Below, piece after piece: positions 19,251-30,429 of a stretch of DNA of 64,000 bases. This DNA comes from Bactericera cockerelli (lineage: Eukaryota; Arthropoda; Insecta; Hemiptera; Triozidae): the NCBI GenBank assembly GCA_024516035.1, contig CM044963.1, positions 20,895,321 to 20,959,320 of the forward strand, written 5' to 3'. Numbering within the stretch: the first letter of the stretch is position 1; each line of letters starts with the position of its first letter. Below the pieces are notes generated by a model. The model worked only from the letters and a program-made list of their open reading frames with translations. It did no database searches and was not told where the DNA came from. Position numbers and translations under genes: made by a program.

Positions 19251-22131
19251 AAAGCTATGTGCACCGTGTTGCAATTTACCTGGTTTTGTGAACATTTCGA
19301 GCTATTACCGTGAGGATAGATCGGGTGGTGGTGTTTCAATTTTCGCTCTATCTCTTGATATTTTGCCTGTGATATTCAGCTTTGAGTATTCCGCTGTGGC
19401 CTCAGCAAGCCTAGAAGCTGTTGTCATTTGTATATACCGTTCGAATAACGTTCTATCTAATTTTGATATCTTCCTCGAGCATCTGGATAAAACTCTTGAA
19501 AAAGTGAGCAACTTTCAGAGTATTCATCCTTTGCGGTGATCTCAATATAGAATTTTTATCCTTATCTAAATCGTGCAAAAATTGACTTCATTTTTGAACA
19601 TTGACAATCTAAAGCCTACTGTCACGTGCCCTACAAATAACATACAAAATATACTTGTATTGCTAATGTACTTTGTTAATTCTCCACCACAGATGTTAAT
19701 GACCCAAAGATTAATATTTAGTGACTGGTGACCATAACACGCCCAAGATTATCTCCCTTTCTGTCAAAATAAATATTGAGGAAAAAATTGATTTGATGAA
19801 ACTTTCACAGTTAACAGATGACCAACTTTGCTCAAGCCTTAAGCGAAATAGATTACACGCTCTCCCTTCTCCCTTACATGATGTAAAACTCCAGCTGTCT
19901 TTTATGTTTACTCTATCTTTCAATCGTCTTTCAATCTTCACCTTCCCCATTAAAAATATTACCCTCCCTCAACGGCCGGAAAGACGAAAAGAGTCGGATA
20001 ACTAAGGTCTTCTTATCTCAATTTTAAACAAAGAAACGTTTACCATTCCTATAATCTCCACTTCTCTCCGATGATCCCTCCTTCCATTCACTACTATCGC
20101 TCCTATTGCAACATTCCTGCAAAAATTTCAGACTCGTGCCAAAAAGACAATACGCAGTATCAACATAAAAATGCTCCAAAAAGAGAGAAAATAAAAGCTG
20201 TTTGACTGTTGTGAAAAATTAACTCCAAATCAAAACCCAAAGCTATGTGCACCGTGTTGCAATTTACCTGGTTTTGTGAACATTTCGAGCTATTACCGTG
20301 AGGATAGATCGGGTGGTGGTGTTTCAATTTTCGCTCTATCTCTTGATATTTTGCCTGTGATATTCAGCTTTGAGTATTCCGCTGTGGCCTCAGCAAGCCT
20401 AGAAGCTGTTGTCATTTGTATATACCGTTCGAATAACGTTCTATCTAATTTTGATATCTTCCTCGAGCATCTGGATAAAACTCTTGAAAAAGTGAGCAAC
20501 TTTCAGAGTATTATCCTTTGCGGTGATCTCAATATTGATTTTTTATCTCCTTCTCCTAATCTGCAAAAATTGACTTCATTTTTGAACATTTACAATCTAA
20601 AGCCTACTGTCACGTGCCCTACAAGACTCACATCGACAACAAGTACTTGTATTGATAATGTTTTTGTTAATTTCTCACCACAGATAATAATGAACCCAAA
20701 TATTAATATATTTAGTGATCTGGGTGACCATAAACACGCCCAAATTATCTCCTTTCCTGTCAAAATAAATAATGGAGGAAAAATGTGCATGAGAACTTTC
20801 ACAGTTAACCAGATGACCAACTTTGCTCAAGCCTTAAGCGAACTAGATTACACGCCTCTCTACTCCCTTACTGATGTAAACTCCCAGCTGTCTTTATTTT
20901 ACTCTATCTTTCAATCCGTCTTCAATCTTCACTTCCATTAAAATATATCTCCCTAAACGGCCGGAAAAGAAGAGTGATAACTAAAGGTATCTTAATCTCA
21001 ACTAAAAAGAAACGTTCACTCTATAATCTCACACTTCTCTCCGATGATCCTTCCTTCCATTCCTACTATCGCTCCTATTGCAATCCTGCAAAAGTTGTCA
21101 GATCGCCAAAAGACAATACGCAGTATCAACTATAAGAGATGCTCCAAAAGAGAAGAAATAAAAGCTGTGTGGAATGTTGTGAAAAGCTACTCAATCAAAC
21201 ACCAAGCTATGTGCACCGTGTTGCAATTTACCTGTTTGTGAACATTCGAGCTATTACCGTAGGATAATCGGTGGTGGTGTTTAATTTCGCCTATCTCTTG
21301 ATTTTTGCCTGTGTATTCAGCTTTGAGATTCGCTGTGCCTCAGCAGCCAGAAGCTGTTGTCATTTGTAATACCGTTCGAATACGTTCTATCTAATTTTGA
21401 TATCTTCCTCGAGCTCTGGATAAAATCTTGAAAGTGAGCAACTTTCGAGTATTATCCTTGCGGTGATTCAATATGATTTTTATCTCCTTCTCAATCTGCA
21501 AAATTGACTTCATTTGAACATTTACAATCTAAAGCACTGTCACGTGCCTACAAGACTCACATCGACAACAAGTACTTGTATTGATAATGTTTTTGTTAAT
21601 TTCTCACCACAGATAATAATGAACCAATATAATATATTAGTGACTGGGTGACCATAAACACGCCCAAATTATCTCCTTTCCTGTCAAATAAATAATGGAG
21701 GAAATGTGCATGAGAACTTTCACAGTTACAGATGACCAACTTTGCTCAAGCCTTAAGCGAACTAGATTACACGCCTCTCTACTCCCTTACTGATGTAAAC
21801 TCCCAGCTGTCTTTATTTTACTCTATCTTTCAATCCGTCTTCAATCTTCACTTCCCATTAAAATATATCCTAAACGGCCGGAAAAGAAAAGAGTGGATAA
21901 CTAAAGGTATCTTAATCTCAACTAAAAAGAAACGTTCACTCTATAATCTCACACTTCTCTCCGATGATCCTTCCTTCCATTCCTACTATCGCTCCTATTG
22001 CAAAATCCTGCAAAAAGTTGTCAGATCGGCCAAAAGACAATACGCAGTATCAACTATAAGAGATGCTCCAAAAGAGAAGAAAATAAAAGCTGTGTGGAAT
22101 GTTGTGAAAAGCTACTCCAAATCAAACACCA
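19251..22131 (+). repeat. Three tandem copies of a 1-kb endonuclease segment
   Basis: The same segment starts at 19251, 20239 and 21204 (each 'aagctatgtgcaccgtgttg'). Copy 1 is clean to about 19520 and then carries many small indels and mismatches. Copy 2 is clean to about 20940 and then loses single bases. Copy 3 begins with dozens of single-base deletions (21204-21724) and then becomes clean. Clean parts agree exactly where they overlap. Confidence 0.85.
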
Positions 22132-22502
22132 AAATGATATCTGCTGGTTACAAACTGCAAGTGGGTAACAAGATGGAGGATGATCCTGAGGCGGTGGCAA
22201 ATATGTTCAATGACTTCTGGGTTAACATTGTGCAAGAAATATTTTCCACACCCCCCGCCTCTCGTTCTCCTCTTGCAACTAGTTCTACCCCCTCTGCTCC
22301 TGCCTCTTCTTCTAATGCAGTTCTCTCTTTTCACTCCGCCCCACCCTCTTCCTCGCACTCCAACATTTTATTGCTTCCGAGTTCGACTCATCACCATAGC
22401 TCTCACGCTCTCACTCTCACCACTTCTGTTCATACATCAACTCTAATCTCACATACTCTACCTCAGTGCAACAGCTCAACACAGTCCTCTTCACCAACCC
22501 TC

Positions 22503-22993
22503 CCCTCTTTTGTTTCTTCACTACCCCTCCCCTCTTCTGTTATTTCACCACCCCTCCCCTCTTCTGTTACTTCACTGCCCCTCCCCTCTTCTGTTACTTC
22601 ACCACCCCTCCCCTCTTCTGTTACTTCACTACCCCTCCCCTCTTCTGTTACTTCACCACCCCTCCCCTCTTCTGTTACTTCACTACCCCTCCCCTCTTCT
22701 GTTACTTCACCACCCCTCCCCTCTTCTATTACTTCACTACCCCTCCCCTCTTCTGTTACTTCACTACCTCTCCCCTCTTCTGCTACTTCACCACCCCTCC
22801 CCTCTTCTGTTACTTCACCACCCCTCCCCTCTTCTATTACTTCACCACCCCTCCCCTCTTCTGTTACTTCACTACCCCTCCCCTCTTCTGTTACTTCACT
22901 ACCCCTCCCCTCTTCTGTTACTTCACTACCCCTCCCCTCTTCTGTTACTTCACCACCCCTCCCCTCTTCTGTTACTTCACCACCCCTCCCCTC
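22503..22993 (+). repeat. 27-bp coding minisatellite in LINE ORF2
   Basis: About 18 units of 27 bp encode the nonapeptide S-(L/P)-P-L-P-S-S-V-T in frame. The L/P choice comes from single C/T changes (cacta versus cacca) that nearly alternate along the array. It lies between the endonuclease and RT domains. The unit length is a multiple of three, so all three frames stay open and give large spurious ORFs. Confidence 0.92.
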
Positions 22994-24881
22994 TTTTGCT
23001 CCACTTCACTTTCATCTTGCTCCTTGTTCACCTCGTGAGATTATTAAGATAGTCGGTTATCTTCAAAATAAATGATCTCATGGTGAAGATTCGGTACCTA
23101 TGACTGTTGTAAAGAAAGTAATCCATTTGATTGCAGAGCCCTTATCCCTTTATCTTTAACACTTCCTTTGAATCATCTACCTTTCCTTTGCTGTTCAAAG
23201 GTGCTATCGTCACGCCTATTCATAAGAAAGGATCCTTGACAGATATTAATAACTTCCGTCCTATTTCACTTTTGAACAGTTTTTCTAAAATCCTGGAAAA
23301 GATTGTAGCGTCACGCCTTATATGCTATCTGGAGGACCACAAGTTGCTGACAGAGAGTCAGTTTGGTTTCAGACCTGGCCGCTCCACCTCGGATGCTGTC
23401 TCTCACTTCCTCCAGAAACTTGACTCCATTCTCTCCTCAGGACAGCATGCCGTTGCTGTTTTTTGCGACCTTACCAAGGCGTTTGACTGCGTAGATCATT
23501 CCCTCCTACTATCTAAATTACCTTCCTTTGGGCTAAATGAACCATCAGTTCGATGGTTCAGTTCTTACCTTTCTTACCGACGGCAACAAGTCAAGGTGCC
23601 AAGATCTTCACTTCTCCCGCCAACTATATCAACTATTCTAAATAACTCCCTCCCATTTTCTTCTCTTTCCTCCCCTTCTTTCTGTCTATCATCCTCCCTT
23701 CAGGTGAAGTCAGGAGTACCCCAAGGTTCAGTCCTAGGGCCTCTTCTTTTTCTTCTCTTCATCAATGACATTGCCTCTGTGCATCCCACAGCTCATCTGA
23801 CCATCTTTGCAGATGACACTACCCTCCTTTTCGGTGGTTCCGACAAGATGGATGTATTTAGAAGGTCCACTGAGGTAATGTCACTGATTCACTCTTGGTT
23901 CTGTAGAAACCAGCTGCAACTAAACAGTAGCAAGACATCCTTCTTGTATTTTAATTCCTCCCCTAGCATTCCCCTCCTACCTCTCCTAGTCAACGATCTC
24001 ACCAATTCCTAGGACTTGTAGTGGATTGCAAATTGAAATGGAAGCAACATGTAGACGAACTCCAGCCAAAACTATCTAGCGCCATATTTGCAATCCGCTC
24101 AGTCCGAACAAACGTTGACTCCCATACTGCACTATTGTCCTACTTTTCTTATTTCCATAGCGTGATGAGCTATGCTATCATATTCTGGGGTTTCTCCCCA
24201 AATATAAAACCCATCCTTCTTCTTCAAAAGAGAGCTGTCCGTAGTGTGTTTGGCCTGGATCGGATGGTGTCATGTAGACCTCTGTTCAGACAACACAAGA
24301 TTCTTACTGTTTATGCTCAGGTTATCCTGGAAGCTCTTGTCTTGATCCACAAACTATCTCCCTCACTGCCCAGGCACAACAATGTCCATCAATATAACAC
24401 CAGAAACAATGACAACATCATCGTCTCAAATACAAAATTGATGGATAGGTCTTTCCTTTGCCTGGGCATTAAAATATACAACAAATTACCTCCTACATCC
24501 AAAGAACTGAGAGGAGATGAGTTCAAAGCAACACTAAAAGATCAACTCCTGGATAGCTCCTTATAGCTTTGACGAGTTCCAGGGCAGCCTTAGTAACTAG
24601 CTAGTCTTCAATCACACCTTCTTGTCATCCTTGTGTTTTCCCCCCTATAATCTTTTCGTTCCTTTTCTGTTTTTTCGTTTTTATTTGTCTTTATACATTT
24701 TTATTTTAACTTGTCTAGTCCTCAAATTATTTAAATGTTCTTTGTTCTAAACTAGTAAACCTATTTTAAATATTATATTAACTTAGATTTAATTTAATTT
24801 GTAGCTTGTAAGATTTGTACACATACTATTATGTATCTTTTAGTACAATAAAATTGAAATTGAAATTGAAATTGAGATGTA

Positions 24882-25150
24882 GTGTCCATAACCGCATGAA
24901 CCATAGACGTAGTGTCCATAACCGCATGGACCATAGATGTAGTGTCCATAACCGCATGGACCATAGGATGTAGTGTTCATAACCGCATGGACCATAGAAT
25001 ATAGTGTCCATAACTGCATGGACCATAGTATATAGTGTTTATAACCGCATGGACCATAGGATGTAGTGTCAATAACCGCATGGACCATAGGATGTAGTAT
25101 TCAGAACCACATGGACCATAGGATGTAGTGTCTTTAACCGTATGGATCAT
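24882..25150. repeat. 31-bp minisatellite, right part
   Basis: About nine units of 29-31 bp, the same family as 18365-18483. Units vary by point changes and by one-base length differences ('catagatg' versus 'cataggatg'). Confidence 0.9.
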
Positions 25151-25975
25151 AGATGTACCAATTGTACCATGTACAATGTTAATCATGCTTTTTAATAAAG
25201 AGTCTTGATCCCTGTAAAAGTTGCGGAAAAATGGAACTTCAATTCCATGTACTGCGTTCAAATCTTATTTACATATCTCTCTTTCTTCTTCATGTGTATT
25301 ATTTTTCTTCTTCCTCCTCCTTTTCTTAATCATTATCTTCTACTTCTTATTCATTTTCTTCTCCTTAAGAAAAGAATGTGCTGAAACTTATCAGTGCATG
25401 TAAAATGTGCTCAGTCGAGATTCAATGCAAGTGATCTCGTGCTGTGCTCTCAACGCTGGATGCTAAATGATCTGTGACAACTTGATGATCTGTGATGAAC
25501 CAATGAAGTTAAGCAACGGAGAGCGTGTAGTGAACATGGATAGGTAGTCTTCATGGATTTAAATACATCTGTACATTTCAAGCCTACTTTATTTTTCTGT
25601 CTACTCGTGTATGTATATTGTATATTGTATATGATGCTCATAATACTTGTGTTGAACGCGTTCATAGAAAATTGTTCAGATACTTTTTTCTTTGTTGAGG
25701 ACATTGTATCCTCAAAAGTATACGATTGAACGACCATAGTATTCGACACTTACAACAAGAAACATTTACGAGAAAGTCATGTGTCCATAATTAGCAGTGT
25801 ATTTTTCTTTCTAGTAACGCCTCAGAGTCACAAACCACAACTGACACAAAAAACAATGAGGCAAAAAAAAAATTATTACAAAAATAAATAACTATCAGGT
25901 TTATAATTTGTAAAACAAGAAATAATAATAAAATGATAAGAATACATTTACATGAAGTTTTGTATTTAGTGAGGT
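25151..25975. other. Non-coding stretch with repeat relics
   Basis: Near 25480-25545, 'tgaagttaagcaacg' followed by 'gagcgtg' and 'catggatagg' is a decayed 5S-derived head. Near 25770-25800, 'catgtgtccataattagcagtgt' matches the end of the repeat at 57950-58665. A long pyrimidine run (25270-25368) ends in an acceptor-like CTCCTTAAG, discussed under rejected items. Confidence 0.5.
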
Positions 25976-26052
25976 AAATAATGCATATTGGGTGATGTGA
26001 ATAATGCACATTGGGTGATGTGAATAATGCATATTGGGTGATGTGAATAATA
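25976..26052. repeat. 23-bp tandem repeat, about 3.4 units
   Basis: Units contain 'aataatgcatattgggtga', with one unit reading 'cacattgggtga'. Confidence 0.88.
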
Positions 26053-26440
26053 GATGTGAATATGTTGTGGTTGTTTCAATGCAAATTTTAATGCTCTTTT
26101 AGCTGTAAATAATTAAGTAATTCCATCTGTTTTTACTGAATAGGTTACATAGAAATATATTAAATTTAAATTATTTTAATATCTAAATAAAATATGTAAT
26201 TATTTATCAATTAAACGCCATTCACCCAGTTGGAATAGATTTAATGAGGTCTATTACAAGTGTCTCGTTCTAGTACATAATTATTAGTTGCGGAGCAGAA
26301 CTTGTCATTGGTTCTGAACATATTGGGAACAATGATGCTAGATTTAAATAGATTTGCGACTAGTTGTTTTGAAAGTTAGCTTTGATGTACAGACGGTTTA
26401 TTTTCAAAGCTAATCACTAACCAAATGTGGGCCCTGAACG
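26053..26440. other. AT-rich non-coding stretch
   Basis: Nothing recognisable. Confidence 0.5.
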
Positions 26441-26454
26441 CCTGTATGACAATT

Positions 26455-26800
26455 GGGTCACTCCCTGTTTATAGTCTCCCCAGCTAGACTATAAACAAGG
26501 TTTATACTTTGTTGATTTTTTGGTATTCAGCAGTTGATTTATACTTTGTTTATAGTCCCCCAGCTAGACTCATGGTCTACTCCCTGTTTAGTCCATCAGC
26601 CAGACTACTCGTCTACTCCCCGATAAAAGTCCCCCAGACAGGCTACTGTTCTACTCCCAAATAATAGTCCCCCAGACAGGCTACTGTTCTACTCCCCGAT
26701 AATAGTCCCCCAGACAGGCTACTGTTCTACTCCCCGGTTATAGTCCCCCAGACAGGCTACTGGTCTTCTTCCAGGTTATAGTCTCCCAACCAGACTATTG
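26455..26800. repeat. 38-bp tandem repeat, decaying at both ends
   Basis: The core (about 26577-26770) has 5 units of 38 bp with the blocks 'ctactcccc', 'ataatagtcccccaga' and 'caggctact'. Flanking copies from 26455 and to 26800 are more diverged ('cagctagact', 'ccaaccagact'). Confidence 0.85.
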
Positions 26801-27224
26801 TCATATTTGTTTATGTCAACAATTAAACTTCTATCCTTATTAGATTAATTAGATCAAATTTTCCCAACAGACCCAATTATTTCTCAATTTTAAAGAGAAA
26901 TTATTTTCCCTCTTCTTGGTCTAATGTGGTAGATACGCAATTCTGGCCATGCCACACAAATACAAAACCAATGTGCTTTTTTCATCGTGATAGTTTTTTT
27001 GTGTCAGGTATTTGTTTCGCTTTTTTTTTTTTGGTTTGTGGTATATGTTTTGTGTTTCATTAGATTCGTCGCTGTTCTATTGGGAATCGGCTAGTTTTCT
27101 CTTTTCTAAATCAATAAGTCACAATCGGATGGCTGAAACCAAAGTGATAGTTTGCGTTGTGTACTAATAAGTCACCATTGAATGGATTAAACTAAAGTGA
27201 TAGTTCCCGTCTGTCAAGTCGTGG

Positions 27225-27420
27225 ATCTGATTCTTCTTCTTCAAATTCTTCTTCTTCAAATTCTTCTTCTTATTCTACTCTTTCTTCTCTATCATCAGAA
27301 CTTTCATCAAGTTATTATTCTTCATCTTCTTTATCACTACCATCATCAGAACCATCATCAGTTTCTTCTTCTAAACCGTCACCGCCATCTCGATTTCTTG
27401 TTGAAACCACAAGATCTGGG
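27225..27420. repeat. (TTC)n-rich low-complexity tract
   Basis: Imperfect TTC/TCA trinucleotides on plus. The apparent Ile/Leu/His ORF through it is compositional. Confidence 0.75.
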
Positions 27421-27459
27421 AACAATGTTTCTTCGCCTGCATCGGGGTATAATTTGAAT

Positions 27460-28046
27460 TGTTAGTTTATGGTTTTGTGTGGTGCACGGGAGTGCGGGCT
27501 GTTCACAGAATTGAGGAAGTACCTACCTACAATTTGCATTGTGCAATACAAAGCACTTCTTTGTAACGTGCATATAATTCTAGACTTTGTACAGAATTGA
27601 TCCGTGGACCAATGTGCATAGCTGACTGTTTACAAAATTGTTCGTAACTGCTCGGGAAGTAGGTGATAGTTTTAGGGCAAATTCAAAAGACAAAATCGAG
27701 TTCTAAAGTCCTGTCATGACTTAGCAGTGGATTTTCCCAAGAGAAACGGAACATTCAACAAAGTATTACTAAAACGTCTATTACTTCTACCCTCTTATTC
27801 GACGGATCAAATCCTTATTGTGTACATCAGTGTTAAACCTTTCAAACGCATGATACGGGGATACTGGGATCTGTAATTAAAATTAATATTTTCTGCTTTG
27901 AGAATTATAAAATTACTCTTAAGAAATAATTATCACTATCGTGTGGTCAGATATTATGCCGATAGCTCACCAGCATGATATGAAAGTGATTTCTATAACT
28001 CGTAATAATTATCGAGAATGAAAGTAAATTTTGTTCAGGTAACATT
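27460..28046. other. Unassigned non-coding stretch
   Basis: A fragment near 27755-27780 ('tattactaaaacgtctatta') matches the inner part of the inverted-repeat element that follows, so part of this stretch is repeat-derived. No gene is seen. Confidence 0.45.
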
Positions 28047-28880
28047 TAGGCCCAAATTATGAAACAGGATTAGATTAACTAATCCTGCACTATCCCTTAA
28101 CACACCCTCTGTTGAGAATTGCAACCAATGTCGGTCAGCATTGAAGTTTGACCGACATTTTTCGTTTCCTGAATGTCATGGATGTAAAGGTAAAGTGCCC
28201 TGAAGTAATGCAAAAGCGGTTCCGGGGAACAATTACCTTTTTTAAAAACAAATAATAAATAAAATTTGACCCGACCAATATTAAGGGCGGAATTAGTAGA
28301 CGTTTTTGTAATACCTCTGTGGCGCTAAGTCAGGAATTGCGTACTGTGTAAAATAGGGAAAACCGACGTTTAGCAATGGCAATGACTTGTGATATGTAAT
28401 TTGTTAATTTCACCGTAAAGTACAATTTCATATTGTTTCAACAATGCAACGGAAATTCAAATTTTAACGCTCGAGTAGAAGCTTAATCAGTCAATTCATA
28501 TTTGTGAGACCATTTAGGCCGTATTATGAAACAGGATTAGTATATCTAAACCCACCTTTAGGACAAAATTAATAGACAAATTCTATAACTCAAGTCATTG
28601 CTCAGCGTCGGTTTTCCCTCTCTTACACAGTACGCAATCCGTGACTTAGTGCCACAGAGGTATTATAAAAACATCTATTAATTCATCCTTTAGCTGACCG
28701 ATAGGTATTTTCAAACGAGATTTTCCGTCACAAAGGCTGGCTACAGCTCCGATACGTCACAGAAGTAATATACAGTTACAAAACCCGACTTAGACATGAC
28801 CTCTGTAGTTGTTGTCAAGGTGAAATTTAAGGGATAGTGTCCACTAAAATTAACAAATCCTGTTACATAATGCGGGCACT
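28047..28880. mobile_element. Nested inverted-repeat (MITE-like) elements
   Basis: The end motif 'ggcc(c/g)(a/t)aattatgaaacaggattag' type occurs at about 28048-28070 and 28508-28530, and reverse-complemented at about 28857-28875. Inside, about 28283-28390 and 28592-28690 are reverse complements of each other; both include 'gcgtactgtgtaa'/'ttacacagtacgc' and 'aatacctctgtggc'. A separate 11-bp hairpin (AATGTCGGTCA/TGACCGACATT) lies at 28128-28160. Relics of the family occur at 98-180, 27755-27780, 41015-41045 and 44961-45003. Confidence 0.6.
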
Positions 28881-29126
28881 AGTCTATTTGGATTCTGCCA
28901 CGCTAGCATCCAAGCTGACCAAGTTTTGTATGTATAGTTTTCCGTCACCACTGAACCAAGCTAGAACGAAGTCCACGCAAACTTACTCAGACTTAGGCCC
29001 AAATCCCTAGGGCCAGACTTAGGGCCAAATCCCTGAGTCTGACTATACACTAGGGTCCTAGATTCCTAGATCATTTAAAACTAGACCAAATCACCACAAG
29101 ACAGCGGTGTCCTCGAGAAAGAAAAC
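28881..29126. other. Unassigned non-coding stretch
   Basis: The phrase 'cttaggcccaaatccct' is tandemly repeated near 28995-29035. No gene is seen. Confidence 0.45.
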
Positions 29127-29255
29127 TCAACAGTTTAATGTAGCGTGAACCGCTTCCACCGGTGGATTAGTGACGAGAAATTGATCTATTTCACCACCAA
29201 TCATCTTGCCACCGTCCAGCGAATCGGTTTGACCTCCTCCAGATGTTGACGAGTT
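29127..29255 (-). CDS. Candidate terminal exon, product unknown
   Basis: On the minus strand an AG acceptor (plus CT at 29256-29257, with a weak pyrimidine tract) opens a 42-codon frame ending TGA at 29127-29129. It encodes a Gly/Ser/Thr start (SSTSGGGQTD) and then a mixed sequence (GGEIDQFLVTNPPVE). It is phase 0, compatible with the candidate exon at 30251-30382. No polyadenylation signal was found. Treat it as a weak prediction. Confidence 0.22.
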   Translation of the reverse strand, partial: NSSTSGGGQTDSLDGGKMIGGEIDQFLVTNPPVEAVHATLNC

Positions 29256-29434
29256 CTACATTTAGTGATAATTAGTCAGCGCTTTCAAATATGGGGGACT
29301 GCTGGGCCAGCCGTGTCCAAAGCTGATGAGTTCTAGGTTTTGTGATAGTATTTCAGCACTATCAACCATTTGAGACTCCTGAGGAATACCCGAGGTCAAA
29401 GTGTCCTAAAAAAGCACTTTCAAACATGAAGGAC

Positions 29435-29668
29435 TTATTCACCAAGACGCCACCCCCCTTGTGTCAGTGTGGTGTCAATCTGAGTGTGGCCCTCATCTTT
29501 GAATGCACGCTGCATTCATCAATCAGAAACAATTTAGACCCTTATCCCTCCCTAAGGGATGACCTAGATGCAATAAATTCTACTTTCATATACCTCAAGA
29601 ACCTAAACATATACCACAGAATATAATACTATCCAAAAATACGCGAATGACTAAATAGTTAAAGCGGT

Positions 29669-29703
<35 letters not shown>
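29435..29703 (+). mobile_element. 5'-truncated LINE 3' end with poly(A) and TSD
   Basis: A duplication of 12-13 bp (AACATGAAGGAC, ending 29434 and again at 29702-29713) brackets a piece ending in about 28 A residues. The coding part reads TPPPLCQCG, then FECTLHSSIR, then a stop near 29626. That is the Cys-rich, RNase H-proximal C-terminus typical of jockey-type LINEs. It is a clean target-primed insertion of only about 270 bp. Confidence 0.85.
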
Positions 29704-29704
<1 letters not shown>

Positions 29705-29917
29705 ATGAAGGACCACTTTTGGGGACATAGTTGATGGATTGAGGACACTATTAAATACAATGTATTGACTTGGGCCAGAATTAAAACAATGCTACAGCTG
29801 AAAACAATAGTTTATTAAATATAAAAGACATATGCGTAGAGTGCAAATAATTATTATAAAATTAATGGAAACAATAAAAAGTAAAAAAAAAAGATATATA
29901 TACACACAAATGTCCTA

Positions 29918-30174
29918 ACAAAGGGCGGGGTTATTGCCTATGGCAATCTCTTCGAGCTAAACCTTGATGTAATAATAATAACAACAACACTCTTTTTAAG
30001 GAGGTTAATGTTTTAAGCATTTTCTACCACCTAACCCTCAGAGTCTTAATATTATGTGATCACAAACGCAAATTAATGAGGAAAAATTCATGTACTGGGT
30101 GGGATTCGAACCAACGGATCCCTTCAATACCTATATTACCAGACTAGCGCGTTAACCACTTGACTACCAGTACA
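29918..30174 (-). repeat. SINE C: tRNA-headed SINE
   Basis: The head (30091-30174) has a perfect 7-bp acceptor stem (TGTACTG/CAGTACA), an A box 'tagtcaagtggtta' and a B box GGTTCGAATCC. The D and anticodon arms do not pair properly, so it is not counted as a tRNA gene. The body continues to about 29918 with 'gcattttctaccacctaaccct' inverse wording and 'aagggcgggg'. Fragments occur at 2500-2545 and 37615-37680. Confidence 0.7.
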
Positions 30175-30250
30175 CATAGGAGTTTTCTCTACATAGTCTA
30201 CATAGATGTAGAGAAAACTCCCGCAATTGTTCTGATCCCTGATGACTTAC

Positions 30251-30382
30251 CACGAGACCAACTTCACCAACGTGTACATCTGACCGACCCAGAAAATAAA
30301 GACCACTAATTGGTTCACCGGTCGCGGTTCTGCTGCATTTCACCTTTCTCGTGATTCTTCCTGAATCATCCGACCGATCCAT
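30251..30382 (-). CDS. Candidate first coding exon, product unknown
   Basis: On the minus strand ATG 30380-30382 opens exactly 44 codons to a consensus donor GTG|GTAAGT (30250 downward). The peptide is mixed and charged (DRSDDSGRITRK, then GEPISGLYFLGRSD, then HVGEVGLV). GC content is clearly higher than the surroundings. The ATG context is only fair (CTCATGG). It lies directly upstream of SINE C on the same strand. Possible partner: 29127-29255 (phase 0). I recognise no family. Confidence 0.35.
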
Positions 30383-30429
30383 GAGGTTCAGAATCAACCG
30401 GGCAAACCGATTCCTCAGCGATCAGTCTA

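Larger units (their letters stand above)
18538..24566 (+). pseudogene. LINE ORF2 (endonuclease-RT), disrupted
   Basis: The frame is open from 18538; the first ATG is 18802. An N-terminal Ser/Pro/Asn-rich region carries repeats of SLSPFAQ-like motifs. The endonuclease motifs are NMQSM, DILCFTETWL, SGGGVSIF, GDLNIDF (in the 20239 copy) and GDHKHA. After the Pro/Ser array, RT motifs appear at 23131-24012: FRPISLLN, FGFRPGRST, CDLTKAFDCVDH, SGVPQGSVLGPLLF and FADD. A Ser/Pro-rich insert of about 35 residues splits RRQQVKV from SGVPQGS. Lesions: a TGA at 23073-23075, a frameshift near 23145, a one-base frameshift near 24005 (the post-RT domain resumes at 24021), and the triplication at 19251-22131. 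Confidence 0.88.
18484..24874 (+). mobile_element. APE-type non-LTR retrotransposon (LINE), 6.4 kb
   Basis: It is flanked by a 7-bp duplication, AGATGTA, at 18477-18483 and 24875-24881, both within the minisatellite. The 3' end is a short tandem tail of ATTGAA units (about 24849-24874) just after AATAAA, as in CR1/L2/RTE-like LINEs and not poly(A) types. Within it are a possible ORF1 C-terminus (open to about 18557), an APE endonuclease, a Pro/Ser minisatellite linker, an RT, and the usual post-RT region (YAIIFWGFSP, LLQKRAVRSVFG). Clade assignment (CR1/L2/jockey group) needs a tree. The copy is dead: frameshifts, an in-frame TGA, and a triplicated 1-kb segment. Confidence 0.9.

Noticed and set aside
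22466..23052. Two further long ORFs (180-190 codons) in other frames of the LINE linker
   Set aside because: The 27-bp unit is a multiple of three, so every frame stays open. Only the frame continuous with the endonuclease is meaningful.
25370..25435. Third exon for the 17272/17532 gene behind a long pyrimidine tract
   Set aside because: The phase fits and 21 codons are open before a stop, but the acceptor CTTAAG is weak, the area is simple sequence, and the distance of 7.8 kb across a LINE makes chance likely.
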